From Hygrophila difformis (taxonomy: Eukaryota; Streptophyta; Magnoliopsida; Lamiales; Acanthaceae): a stretch of DNA of 64,000 nucleotides. The stretch is from the NCBI GenBank assembly GCA_030278955.1, contig JAOANR010000006.1, positions 5,513,310 to 5,577,309 on the forward strand, written 5' to 3'. Every line of letters starts with the position of its first letter. Positions within the stretch are counted from its first letter, which is position 1. The notes below the pieces were generated by a model that did not search any database, was not told the origin of the DNA, and saw nothing but the letters and a program-made list of their open reading frames with translations. Shown one piece after another: positions 44,489-54,914 of this stretch. Position numbers and translations under genes: made by a program.

Positions 44489-46009
44489 ATGGATGAGCCT
44501 ATGGCGGACGATCCAGGCGGTGATCCAGGCGGTGATCCTCCTGACCAACCGGTCATGGCTGAAGTCTCTCCTCCCAAGACCTCTTACAAGGATATGGCTA
44601 AGAAAGGGAATAGAGCTGAACATTTCTCTATTGGTGATGAGGCTGATGATCTTTCCGGCGATCCCGACGATATGATCCGTACGACTCGTAATGGTATTCC
44701 TAGACTGATTCTTTCCAAGGCTTTTAAAGAAAGACTCCTTCGCAATTGGCAATATGCAGTTGTGCTCAAGGTAGTTGGCCGACTGGTTTCTTTTAGAGTC
44801 TTGAAAGATCGACTTGGCAAAATCTGGCCTGCATCCATTCCCCTGCCTCTCATCGATTTAGAGAACGGATTCTACGTGGTCAACTTCAAGAAGGAGCAAG
44901 ATGCGGTTCATGCACTTACTGGAGGCCCTTGGAATATCTTGGGGAATTATCTCCATGTCCATCAGTGGGATGAACACTTTAATCCCCGAACATATGTGAT
45001 CTCTTCGATTGTTACATGGATTCGTTTTCCCAACATTCCACTGTTCCTTTATAACAGAAAAGCCATCTTTGGAGCCGGTTCTCTTGTGGGCGACGTGATT
45101 CTTATTGATGCTGAAACGGATAAGTCTGCTCGTGGGAGATTTGCTAGATTAGCTGTTAAAATTGATATTTCAAAACCTTTGGCTCCTCAGGTTGAGGTTG
45201 ATAACACCATCCTTCAAGTAGAATATGAGAATGTCAAAATCATCTGCTTCTCTTGTGGTTTGTGTGGCCATTCCAAGGACAAATGTCCTTCTTTGGAGAC
45301 TCATGATCCTCCTTCTAACCATTCTGCTCCGCCCTGTCAAGATCAAGATCAGAATAATAAGGATTCCAATGAAGCTGGGTTTGGTCCCTGGATGATTGCT
45401 CAACCTAGGCGAAGGGGCCCTCGACCTCCTATTCAAAACAAGAAATCTTCTATTCCAGTAGCTAATAATTCAAATCGATTTTCTTCCCTTGCTGTCAATC
45501 CTGATGCTGTTCCTGTGGATTTGGATTTCCCTTCTTCTTCTCTTCCAGTTGTTCACCCGACGCCCAGACCTGATGCTGCTCCTGTGGATTTGGATTCCCC
45601 TACTTCTCCTCATCCATTTGTCCACCCTACGCTCAGACCCCTCCGAACCAGGGATTCCCCTTCCTCTTCGCGTCCTCCTCCTGCCCGCTTTCCAGCCTCT
45701 TCCTCAAAACTCCAAGCTGTTCAGTCCCCTCCGGAGAGCTCTGCCAGTCTTCCCTCATCCCCTCCCTGGTCCCTTCAACCCTCTGGAGCTAAGGCTCGTA
45801 GTGTTCACTCATCTCTTCCCTCTGCATTTCATAGAGTAGTGGAGGTGGATGATCCTTCTACTCACAAGCGCAAGAGATTAAAGTGCCCGATCACCAGTAA
45901 GGGAGGGCGGCCTCCTGATGGTGAAAGCGAAGACGAGATGTTCTCCCCATTCTCATCAAGCCCCGGTTCAGCAGCTTCGAAGGGACGGGCGTCTAGCCTT
46001 CTTTTCTGA
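44489..46009 (+). CDS. LINE ORF1 protein (DUF4283 plus CCHC zinc knuckle)
   Basis: About 506 aa from MDEPMADDPGGDPGG (ATG 44489 in a CACCATGG context). The N-terminal half has a DUF4283-like region: GRLVSFRVLKDRLGKIW, GGPWNILGNYLHVHQWDEHF, VTWIRFPNIPLFLYNRKAIF. A CCHC knuckle CFSCGLCGHSKDKC lies near residue 254. The second half is a Pro/Ser-rich, probably disordered tail with near-repeats of DAVPVDLDFPSSSLPVVHP. ORF1 proteins bind element RNA as a chaperone in the ribonucleoprotein. The stop TGA overlaps a possible ORF2 ATG. Confidence 0.92.
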   Translation: MDEPMADDPGGDPGGDPPDQPVMAEVSPPKTSYKDMAKKGNRAEHFSIGDEADDLSGDPDDMIRTTRNGIPRLILSKAFKERLLRNWQYAVVLKVVGRLVSFRVLKDRLGKIWPASIPLPLIDLENGFYVVNFKKEQDAVHALTGGPWNILGNYLHVHQWDEHFNPRTYVISSIVTWIRFPNIPLFLYNRKAIFGAGSLVGDVILIDAETDKSARGRFARLAVKIDISKPLAPQVEVDNTILQVEYENVKIICFSCGLCGHSKDKCPSLETHDPPSNHSAPPCQDQDQNNKDSNEAGFGPWMIAQPRRRGPRPPIQNKKSSIPVANNSNRFSSLAVNPDAVPVDLDFPSSSLPVVHPTPRPDAAPVDLDSPTSPHPFVHPTLRPLRTRDSPSSSRPPPARFPASSSKLQAVQSPPESSASLPSSPPWSLQPSGAKARSVHSSLPSAFHRVVEVDDPSTHKRKRLKCPITSKGGRPPDGESEDEMFSPFSSSPGSAASKGRASSLLF

Positions 46010-49000
46010 TGCTCCCTTTTCTTTCAGTTCTTCCCTATTTTATTTCTTTACATATGAATATGGACTTCACCGTTGGTTTTTGGAATGTGCAGGGCGCTGG
46101 TTCTAGGGACTTCAAAAGGGAGTTCCGCGATATCACTTTCTCAAAAAGGATAGACTGTATTGCAATCATGGAGCCTCGAATTAGTGGCAGCCGTGCTGAT
46201 AATTTCATTGCTCATAGCCATTTCGACAAATCTTTCAGAATGGAAGCTGTTGGCTTTTCTGGTGGCCTTTGGCTTCTTTGGAAAGACCATGTTCAAGTCG
46301 ATATTTTGGAATATCATTCTCAATTTATTGATACTCAGATTTCAATCCATGGTTCATCTATATTCATGACTGTTGTATATGCTGCGCCGAATAGATATAG
46401 ACGGTCTTGGTTGTGGCCGGAGCTTGCGCGCATCCACCAGACGAGGACAGATCCTTGGATTATTGGTGGCGATTTTAACTGTATCAGTAAATTGGAGGAA
46501 GCTCGTGGAGGTTCTATCTCTACCCTTTCTATCTCTGAGATGCAAAACTGGTTTAGAAGTACTCAGATGCATGAAGTGAGATCTTTTGGCAATAAGTTCT
46601 CATGGGCCAGAGGGTGTATTCGAAGGAATTTGGATCACATTATTGGTAACTCTTCCTGGTTCTCCCTTTATCCACAATGTACCACACAGGTTCTTCCTAG
46701 AATTCAATCAGATCATTCTCTTCTTCTTTTACGGATATCCAATCCGGCCAGCCTTAGACAGCATCAAGGACACAAGCTTTTCAGATTCCAAGTGGCCTGG
46801 CAAAATTCTTCTGACTTTAAACGTTTGCTGGATTCCTCCTGGAACTCTAGCATTACATTCCCAGATAATCTTGATGCTCTCAGAATCAAACTTCAGGATT
46901 GGCATTCCAACAATTCTGCATCTAAGAGACAGAGAAAAGCCAGAATAAGAGCTCGTTTGGCTAGCATTGTCAAAATTGATCACTGGGAAGAGAATATATT
47001 TCTACAGAGACTCTATAAACAGCTTTCAATGGATTTGAATACTATTTTGAAAGAAGAGGAATCTTTATGGATCCAACGTAGTGTTCGAGAATGGAACTTA
47101 TCTGGTGATAAAAACACTAAGTTTTATCACAATTATGTCAAAGCTAGGCGTGCAAAGAAATGTTTATCAATTCTAGAAGATGCTCATGGCAACACATTTC
47201 ATGGAGAACAGGAGGTTCTTACTATGGTTGTCGATCATTTCCATCATCTTTTTCAGGATGCTTCCATTGAGCTTTCTGTGCAGGGTGTTGTTCCAGGCTT
47301 ATTACCACAGCTCTCTATCTCAGACAGGAGTTCATTAGTTTCACCCCCCACATTTGAAGAAACTTCTAAGGCCATACATGAGATGGCTCCTCTCAAGGCC
47401 CCGGGTCCAGATGGTTTCCATGCTTTCTTCTATCAAAAGAATTGGCCTGTTCTCGGGCACTCAGTTCATTCCTTTATCTTAGAGATATTTAATGGCTCCT
47501 GCAATATCAAGGATATCAATCAGACACATATTGTGCTTATTCCGAAAGTCACTAATCCTAAGACGGTCATGCAATTAAGACCTATTAGTCTCTGTAATGT
47601 CATTTACAAAATTTTTACTAAGATCTTGGCTAATCGACTGACTTTTATCATGCCTCAGATTATTGCGCAGGGCCAAACCAGCTTTGTTAAAGGAAGGATC
47701 ATACATGATAATATCATCACATGCCAAGAGATTATCCATTACATGGACAAATCTAATGCTAGACCTGGTTTTATGGTTATTAAACTAGATTTAGAAAAGG
47801 CCTATGATAAATTAAAATGGAGCTTCATCAGATTTACTCTTGAACAAGCAGGTTTTCCATTACCTATTATTAACCTCATAATGAATTGTGTTGAGACTTC
47901 TTCTTTGCAGGTTACTTGGAATGGTAGTATTTCTCCTCCTTTTCGTCCATCCAGGGGCATCCGGCAGGGAGATCCCATCTCCCCTTATCTGTTTATATTG
48001 TGCATGGAACAACTTGGCAGGCTAATTCAAAGGGCTGTCGACATTGGCCAGTGGAAACCTGTTCAATGGAATAGAAACCAGATTAGCATTCCTTACTTAT
48101 TTTTTGCGGATGACATTTTATTATTTGCTAAGGCTTCTACTGACCAAGCTCACAATATTAAATCCTTACTTGATCTCTTCAGTTCTGCTTCTGGTCTTAA
48201 CATTAGTAGCTCCAAGTCCAGGGTTATTTTTGGTAAGGCCGTCGGCAGAATCACGAGACTAAACATTGAATCCATTCTGGGCATTAAGAGTTCAGCATCA
48301 ATAGGGAATTACCTGGGCATTCCTCTAACTTCGGGCAGGCGTTCTGCTAAGGATTTTGGCTATCTTATTGATCGAGCCAATAACAAAGTCAACAGCTGGG
48401 CTAACAAACATCTCAGTCTTGCGGGAAGGATCACCCTAGCCAAGTCTGTCCTACAAGGCCTCAGCTCTTACTCCATGCAGGTTTCCAGACTTCCGAAGGC
48501 TACAACTCGAGCACTGGATTCTATCATTAGAAATTTCATTTGGGGGTCCACTGCTCTCACCCGAAAAGTCCATCTTCTGGCGTGGGACCGAATCACTTTC
48601 AGTCTTAATAGAGGAGGCTTAGGTATCCGCAGAAGTCAAGACTTCAATGAAGCTCTTCTTATGAAATGCTACTGGGGCCTTCTCCATAGGAATACATTGT
48701 GGACTCAAATCATGAAAGCTCGTCATGGATGGCACTGTCACAAATTTAGACACGGAGTGCAAGCTCTATCTTATAGTGCCAGGGATTTTTTATCGGTCTG
48801 GCCCAAATTTAATCCCAATATCGGATGGCGGATTGGTAATGGTAAGACCGCTCTTTTTTGGTTAGATAAATGGCTTAATTCGTCTCTTGTGTTGCAGGAG
48901 TGCACTTTACAACAATTGTCTACCAATGACCTTTTCAAGAATGTAGCTGACTATGTTTCTGATGGCCAATGGAACACTCAAGTCCTTGCTGGAATCCTTC

Positions 49001-50139
49001 CTCCGGATATCATTAGTTCAATTGCCAGTTCTTCTCCACCTTCCAACCCAACCACGGAGGATGTGTCTTTTTGGATTCATAATGCCAACGGTAGATTCAC
49101 GGTTCGTAGTGCTGCTGCAGAGTTGGAGAAATCCCGTAATCCTCCCCCGGAGGAGAAGATCTGGAGTATTATATGGCGGTGGCCGGCATCTCAACGTGTG
49201 CGCACTTTCCTATGGCTAGCCGCTCATGATCGAATTCTTACAGCTTTTGAGAAATACAAGAGAGGCTTATCCCGGAGTCCTTGCTGTTGGAAGTGTGGTG
49301 AGGATGAGACAGTTGTCCATGCTTTGAGAGACTGCTCTTCATCTGCTTCAGTTTGGCTTAAGTCTAATCTCCCCATTCCTGCTAACTTCTGGACGCTTGG
49401 TTCTAAGGAGTGGATATATTCAATGAATTGCTTGCTGCTGGATGAGGCCGATGCTTCTACCTTCGGTTTTGGTTGCTGGATGATCTGGAAGAACAGGTGT
49501 AAAGAGGCTCATGGTTGTGACTTCACCACATGGGAGAATCTTCATTGGATTATTTTGAGGACTTCGATCGAACACCTTGTGGGCAGCAGTGAATTGAAGA
49601 GGATGGGTGCTAGAACTTGGTCTATCCGCAAGGCTTGCTGGAGCAGGCCTCCTGTTGGGTGGGTCAAAGTAAATAGCGATGGTTGTTCCTTTTTGTCTTC
49701 TTGTCGAGCTGGGGGACTTCTCAGAGATTCAAATGGCCTTTGGGTGGGAGGCATTACCGCAGTTGGTGCTTCTCTTCCTCCGGTTTTTGCAGAAGCCTGG
49801 GGGATCTTCTTATGTCTTCAGTTAGCTTGGGACCTTGGTTTCAAACAACTAATTGTTGAGTCCGATAACAAAGAAATTGTTGATCTTCTCACTTCCCTGG
49901 ATAGTATGGCAGGTCCTCAAGTAAGAGTCATTGCACAGCTCAGAGAGATGCAAAGCTGGAATTGGCGTTTACAATTTAGCCACATTTCTAGAGAAAATAA
50001 CAAAGTCGCTGACACTCTTGTTCGTAGGTGTAATTCTATTTTTGGGGTGGAACGTTTAGGCCGACCCCCGGATCATATTTTGGACTTACTTCTAGCTGAT
50101 TTGGCTGGTTCTTGTAATACCTTTCAGTCTGATGAATGA
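46009..50139 (+). CDS. LINE ORF2: endonuclease, reverse transcriptase, RNase H
   Basis: 1376 aa from ATG 46009; an internal start at ATG 46054 or 46060 (MNMDF) is equally possible. An exonuclease-endonuclease-phosphatase domain starts at VGFWNVQGAGSRDF and includes MEPRISG, GGDFNCI and SDHSLLLL. The reverse transcriptase has LRPISLCNVIYKIFTKILAN, GRIIHDNI, KLDLEKAYDKLKW, RGIRQGDPISPYLF and the catalytic FADDILLF near residue 700. A zf-RVT region (CCWKCGEDETVVHALRDC) and a C-terminal RNase H (VNSDGCS, EAWGIFLCLQLA, VESDNKEIVDLL) follow. No disabling change is visible. The protein nicks the target and primes reverse transcription there. Confidence 0.95.
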   Translation: MLPFLSVLPYFISLHMNMDFTVGFWNVQGAGSRDFKREFRDITFSKRIDCIAIMEPRISGSRADNFIAHSHFDKSFRMEAVGFSGGLWLLWKDHVQVDILEYHSQFIDTQISIHGSSIFMTVVYAAPNRYRRSWLWPELARIHQTRTDPWIIGGDFNCISKLEEARGGSISTLSISEMQNWFRSTQMHEVRSFGNKFSWARGCIRRNLDHIIGNSSWFSLYPQCTTQVLPRIQSDHSLLLLRISNPASLRQHQGHKLFRFQVAWQNSSDFKRLLDSSWNSSITFPDNLDALRIKLQDWHSNNSASKRQRKARIRARLASIVKIDHWEENIFLQRLYKQLSMDLNTILKEEESLWIQRSVREWNLSGDKNTKFYHNYVKARRAKKCLSILEDAHGNTFHGEQEVLTMVVDHFHHLFQDASIELSVQGVVPGLLPQLSISDRSSLVSPPTFEETSKAIHEMAPLKAPGPDGFHAFFYQKNWPVLGHSVHSFILEIFNGSCNIKDINQTHIVLIPKVTNPKTVMQLRPISLCNVIYKIFTKILANRLTFIMPQIIAQGQTSFVKGRIIHDNIITCQEIIHYMDKSNARPGFMVIKLDLEKAYDKLKWSFIRFTLEQAGFPLPIINLIMNCVETSSLQVTWNGSISPPFRPSRGIRQGDPISPYLFILCMEQLGRLIQRAVDIGQWKPVQWNRNQISIPYLFFADDILLFAKASTDQAHNIKSLLDLFSSASGLNISSSKSRVIFGKAVGRITRLNIESILGIKSSASIGNYLGIPLTSGRRSAKDFGYLIDRANNKVNSWANKHLSLAGRITLAKSVLQGLSSYSMQVSRLPKATTRALDSIIRNFIWGSTALTRKVHLLAWDRITFSLNRGGLGIRRSQDFNEALLMKCYWGLLHRNTLWTQIMKARHGWHCHKFRHGVQALSYSARDFLSVWPKFNPNIGWRIGNGKTALFWLDKWLNSSLVLQECTLQQLSTNDLFKNVADYVSDGQWNTQVLAGILPPDIISSIASSSPPSNPTTEDVSFWIHNANGRFTVRSAAAELEKSRNPPPEEKIWSIIWRWPASQRVRTFLWLAAHDRILTAFEKYKRGLSRSPCCWKCGEDETVVHALRDCSSSASVWLKSNLPIPANFWTLGSKEWIYSMNCLLLDEADASTFGFGCWMIWKNRCKEAHGCDFTTWENLHWIILRTSIEHLVGSSELKRMGARTWSIRKACWSRPPVGWVKVNSDGCSFLSSCRAGGLLRDSNGLWVGGITAVGASLPPVFAEAWGIFLCLQLAWDLGFKQLIVESDNKEIVDLLTSLDSMAGPQVRVIAQLREMQSWNWRLQFSHISRENNKVADTLVRRCNSIFGVERLGRPPDHILDLLLADLAGSCNTFQSDE

Positions 50140-50192
50140 AATCGGCTAAGGCCCTCCTTTTTCCTCCGAAAAAAAAATAAACAGTACAGACT

Positions 50193-51771
50193 GCAGACTG
50201 TAGATCGACTGCAGTATCCGCTGGATCGCCCCATATAATATCAACCACCACAGTTTAGTTTCTTTCACAATTTGCGTCATTCATTTCTTATGTAATAACC
50301 TGACAGACGACGACAGGGCGATATGTAGAATGGAGATGATTTAGAATTAAATCTAATGTTTTGGACAAATCACAAATGGATTATTTGACTCCAATCCAAA
50401 GATAAAATTGATTGCTACTATATTCCGGGCTGAACCAAATGATTAATAATCTTCAATCTATTAGTATAACTAATGATCCATGAAATTGAGAGAGGCCCAA
50501 TAAGATTAATTAATCTAGACGATCCATCCATTGCACTGTTACGAGAAAATGTCAACTATGTTTAAGTCAAGTGAACCAACAACTCATTTTATCACAGTTG
50601 AAGGAAAATCATCATAATTTTTCAATTGAAACCATTGATCACAACTCACTTGAGTCTTGTATAAGTGAAGATGAAATTGGGTTTGTCCAACCCAACCCAA
50701 CCCAAGGAACTAGTCTTAGGAGATTATTATATGTTCAGTGACTATTATTTGATGGAGTATTATTATTATGTTCAATGACGACTAGATTATTATTGGATAA
50801 TGGGCAGAAATGAATCGCTAAGCTACGGGGTGGATGTGGAGCCTTTCACAAAGAGGAACTAAATTTTCACATTCTCCCAAGTCCCAAGCCCAAATTCCTT
50901 GCATTATTACACTGGAACCTGAATAAATTACTACTCCTAGTATATCAATTTACTGCAACAAATGGTGAACCCGGCGGTGCTAAAGTGTGAAAACCACATC
51001 AGGACCCTTTTCCTTTTGTTTTTAATTTGCCCCAAACTCAATGTGGGCGGCTTTCTGTTTCGTGTCTTTATTCTCCCAGTAGTCCCCCATTCTTTCAACC
51101 ACTTCCGTCAAGGTAATTATTGGACCACTCTACCTAAACCCCTTTTTTAAATTATACCCATTATTACCCAGTACTACTATTTTTTTGCTAGAAAACAGAA
51201 ACAGAAATATCAATAATATAAGAGTCATTTTCAAGTTAGGTGTCCAGAAACTGACACCATGAAATTTGAAAATGTCACCACTCGCCACGCACTATGTTCC
51301 AAACCCGAGTCCCGGAGGAGGAGCCGAGCCAGCCACATGTGAATACCGTAATTTTTTTATTTTTTTTTTACTACAACTACTCAGGCAGCTTTATATATAT
51401 AAACAACTGAACTAGTGCTGTTCTGTATTAACTATTCTCATTCCACATTGATTTATCCATGGAGTAAAAATGAAGCTGGAAGTCTTAATTACTTGGAATT
51501 ATAATTACCATGTGCAGCTGTGCAAATTAATGCCAGCTAGCTGTATACAATGCACCCTTTTACGTGTGCACTAATTTAGGCAATTATGTGAAGTAGTAGT
51601 ACATTGAAATTCAAAGTCAACTAGTAGCAAATGCATCAGGCAGACTATCAGTAATTCAGTATTAGCTAATCCCTAACCTAACCCCCTGACCCTGTCCCCA
51701 TCCCTCATCCCTGTGTGTTCTCACCAGGGTAAAACCCATAAACTAAAGCCCATCTCTGCATCCCAACAACC
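50193..51771. other. Intergenic DNA, former 3' flank of the dead EG45-like gene
   Basis: The first bases after the LINE are the displaced 3' UTR of the EG45-like pseudogene. The rest is AT-rich with no gene. TTTATATATATAAAC at about 51390-51404 could be a TATA box for the small frame at 51772. Confidence 0.45.
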
Positions 51772-51894
51772 ATGGCTACCCTTCCTTCTGCTGCCTTAAC
51801 TGACATAAACAGAATCTCATTCAGGAAGAACTCATGCCTGCTGAAAGTTTCTCGTCCAGAATTTATGAAATTGGGATACACCAGAAAAATATAA
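51772..51894 (+). CDS. Small ORF or first exon with transit-peptide-like sequence
   Basis: ATG 51772 opens a 40-aa frame: MATLPSAALTDINRISFRKN, then SCLLKVSRPEFMKLGYTRKI and a stop. The composition (MA start, Ser/Ala/Arg, few acids) resembles a chloroplast transit peptide. After a frame change the next bases read AYTSQSIFANWHNTAVSRP and then a Thr/Ser run, again plastid-leader-like. It may be a decayed first exon of a plastid-protein gene. I do not recognise the gene and no downstream exon is evident. Confidence 0.3.
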   Translation: MATLPSAALTDINRISFRKNSCLLKVSRPEFMKLGYTRKI

Positions 51895-53579
51895 AGGCAT
51901 ATACCAGTCAATCAATTTTTGCTAACTGGCACAACACAGCAGTGAGCAGACCCAAATGCTCTTTTACTACTACTACTACTACTAGTACTTCTTTAACACC
52001 ACTCTCAAGTACAGTGCCCACCACAACAAAGGCAAAACCTTTTATGCTAGTAAATGCTGTTTGCTTGTTGCATTCAGTTTCATCATGTTGTCTTTATGCT
52101 TGTTAAACACTGATGCAGTCAATTCTCATTGAATTAGCTACCACGGAAAAGGCCTACACACGGTAACTCTGAGTACAAAAAATTACTGTATTAAGGAGCC
52201 AAGGCAAGGAGAGATGCTGTGCCAAGTGCCAACAACAATTCAACTCATTCAAAAAATTTTACGTCAGCCATCAAAGAATAGAAGCTTCACACTGCATACA
52301 AGCCCCACTCTCACCCACATGTTAAAGTGCAAATTTCTGCCACATTTTCACGCTTGGTTATAAAAATCTTTACTTTCAAAGTACAAACTTCCAGCCAACC
52401 TTTTTATCACAAGCAACCTTTTTATGTCAATTTGTTTCATCAGCAATCCTAGGAGCTAGCCCTTGCCTCTTTTGGGGATTGCTAAACTCTTATACTACAT
52501 CTATGTTATTTAAGCAATTTGTTTTTTTTACTACTTTCAGCAATCTTTACTCCTAATAGCAACACATATCAACAGGCAATAATTCTGCATACTTGAATCA
52601 CTTGTATACTCTAGTCTAGGCCAAGTTCTATAGCATCACAATGCCATCATAATAGAAAATATCTAACCTAAGCATCTATAGGTAACAAAAACAGCACGCC
52701 CTAAGCATCACTGCATCATCTTTTGATTTCATAAAAATTAAACAAGCAGATCATAGATCATGTAAGAACTGAGGAAACCAAATTGGTTCGATAGACCCCA
52801 AACCTGGAAAAGTAAAAAGACTGTAAAATATAGAGGCCCTTCCTTCTTGAATAAATAATGAGGTAGAGTTAAATAACAATCAGCAAGAGTTTTATGCGTC
52901 AGATGCCCTCACCTAAAAGGCTAAAGCCAACAACTAAACCATGCACAACAAAATATATCCTGCCAAGACAAGTGGTGTTTCAATTAATACCAGTGTTTCA
53001 TTCGTGCAGCTTTCATTCCCTGATATATGTCAAGACAAAACATTATACAGTGTCAAACATTGAAACAGGCTTCTCACGAAGGGGGCAAACAATCCTTTGT
53101 AGAATCACATAAGCCATTCACATAGATATGACCATTAGCACATATCACCAAACCAATGATCTGAAAAAATTCACATCGGTAGCAGCCAGGAATAAAAAGA
53201 AAAAGACCAATATCTTGCAATATAGCTTAAACACAATGGAATATATATCTAATGATGTAAAATTCTCAAACGTCCACAATCAACACAAAAATAGTAAAAT
53301 CCGATGTAAAAAAGGGTGGAAAAAACAGAAAACAAATGTAAACAATTGTAATATGACAGTAGTAGTAGTTAATAGTTTTTACTCTAGATAATATTACATA
53401 AACCGGTATTGTGAACAAGAAATGCGGATCTCAATTCTCAACCATGATTACCAGTAAATGTATCGTCTTCAATCAACATACCAAGATCCAGTGAATAACA
53501 TCAGAGTCAACCAGCTAAACCGCGGATTTCTTCCTCACATTTATTCCAATTGAAATTCTTTTATGACATAAATTTCAAA
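51895..53579. other. Intergenic DNA upstream of the translocator gene's 3' end
   Basis: AT-rich DNA with a short (ACT)n run near 51966-51984. The last few hundred bases are the probable 3' UTR of the minus-strand translocator gene. No other feature is supportable. Confidence 0.45.
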
Positions 53580-54668
53580 TTAAGATTGTGCATCTCCCTT
53601 CCTTCCCATTCCATCCCCTTCCCTGGACTCCAAGAGTTTCCCTGACTCCTCATCCGACGGCTGCGATTTTTTCTGTGCTTCCTTTGCCTTCAAAGCCTGC
53701 AACTTTGTGTGATTGTAATAGCCAACACCCAAAAACGCCAATCCATAACCGAACAAATTCAATGGCGTCACGGTATCCTTAATCACAGACCAAGAGAATG
53801 CAATCAACAGCCAATCCTTGACCACTCCAGCAACATTCATTGTCAAAGCTGAAGTCTTTCCCACCAACAAAAAGACGGCCAAGTTCAAGGCAAAAGCACA
53901 CAAAGAATTTGTCCCAAAAATCACGAAATCAAAATGAAATCCCGAGATCTGCTGCTTCAACACAGGGTACTCCACAAACAGCCACGGAATTGAGAGAAAC
54001 GCCAAACAGCTCGGCGCCACATAGTAAAGCGAAGTAATGGGGTTCAAATTAATTCCTTTAGAGGTCAGCAAAATCTGAATCATAACCAACCTGGTGGCCT
54101 CGAAAACAACCGCACCGAGTTGCAGAAAAACCCCCCAGGAATCGTACTTGGCTTCACCGTAGGCAGCAATAGCGACTCCGATAGAGATGGCTATCATGTT
54201 GGACATGGTGTTAGCCTTATAGCTATCCTTCCTGAAGAGGATCCCAATAGAATAAACAGCAACCGGCATAAGGGCTTTCAGCATTTGGATGAAGGAGACG
54301 GAAAGATAGATGTAGGCAGAATTGGACAACCAGAGGGACAAGGAGTAAAGAGCGCCGATTGGCACAACGGATGTGAGGTAGACGCGGCGACTAAGGGATG
54401 CGGGCTCGACGACTTTGAAGATGCGGACGGCTGTGAAGGCCAGGGAAGAACAGAAGGCCATGTGAATCATGGTGAGGGAGATGGGGAAGGGCCAATTGTA
54501 GAGCTTTTTGTCAAGGATGTATTTGTTGTAGACGATGACGGTGAAGGAGAGGAAGATCCAAATGGCAACGTAGGTGTAGGAAAGGATGATCTTCTTGAGC
54601 ACCCCATCAGACAGCGCACCGCCACCGCCACCGCCACCGCCTCCGCCTTGGCCCTGGCCTTTCCCCAT
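53580..54668 (-). CDS. Triose-phosphate-translocator family sugar-phosphate/nucleotide-sugar transporter
   Basis: Intronless, 362 aa. It starts MGKGQGQ followed by a glycine run and [20 protein letters not shown]. About ten hydrophobic segments follow. Signature stretches include [60 protein letters not shown] and [20 protein letters not shown]. The tail is charged ([13 protein letters not shown] ... [14 protein letters not shown]). It matches the At4g32390/At5g11230 group of the TPT/nucleotide-sugar-transporter family, probably in Golgi or another endomembrane. The substrate is unknown. The glycine run (about 10 G, from a GGC/GGT repeat) is longer than in the homologues I remember and is probably length-variable. 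Confidence 0.93.
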   Translation of the reverse strand: MGKGQGQGGGGGGGGGGALSDGVLKKIILSYTYVAIWIFLSFTVIVYNKYILDKKLYNWPFPISLTMIHMAFCSSLAFTAVRIFKVVEPASLSRRVYLTSVVPIGALYSLSLWLSNSAYIYLSVSFIQMLKALMPVAVYSIGILFRKDSYKANTMSNMIAISIGVAIAAYGEAKYDSWGVFLQLGAVVFEATRLVMIQILLTSKGINLNPITSLYYVAPSCLAFLSIPWLFVEYPVLKQQISGFHFDFVIFGTNSLCAFALNLAVFLLVGKTSALTMNVAGVVKDWLLIAFSWSVIKDTVTPLNLFGYGLAFLGVGYYNHTKLQALKAKEAQKKSQPSDEESGKLLESREGDGMGRKGDAQS

Positions 54669-54914
54669 TGGTGTTGAGATTTGGATTCAGATGAGAGGGG
54701 TGGAATTGGAGGTGGGTTTTTTTTTTTTATTGAGTTGGGACTTGGGGGCAGAGGCCGAGGCCGAGGCGTGTACAACCGTGAAGGAGAGTGGACTCCGGAG
54801 ATATATATCAGATCAAGATTCGAGGCTTTTAGGCTTCAGAAAATTGAGATTTGTGGAGTAAAGGAGGAGTCTTTAATATTCGCAATTACAGATATAGTCG
54901 TACTCCTATACTAC

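Larger units (their letters stand above)
44419..50192 (+). mobile_element. Full-length L1-type LINE with 17-bp TSD
   Basis: The body (44436 to about 50175) is flanked by AATAAACAGTACAGACT at 44419-44435 and 50176-50192. A short 5' UTR (53 bases), ORF1, ORF2 and an A-rich tail (about 50169-50177) follow in order. Both ORFs are complete, so this may be an active or recently active copy. It landed 17 bp past the stop codon of the dead EG45-like gene, in its former 3' UTR. Confidence 0.95.

Noticed and set aside
54120..54677. Plus-strand 185-codon open frame
   Set aside because: It is the mirror of the translocator gene, with Gly/Asp-rich antisense composition and no family match.
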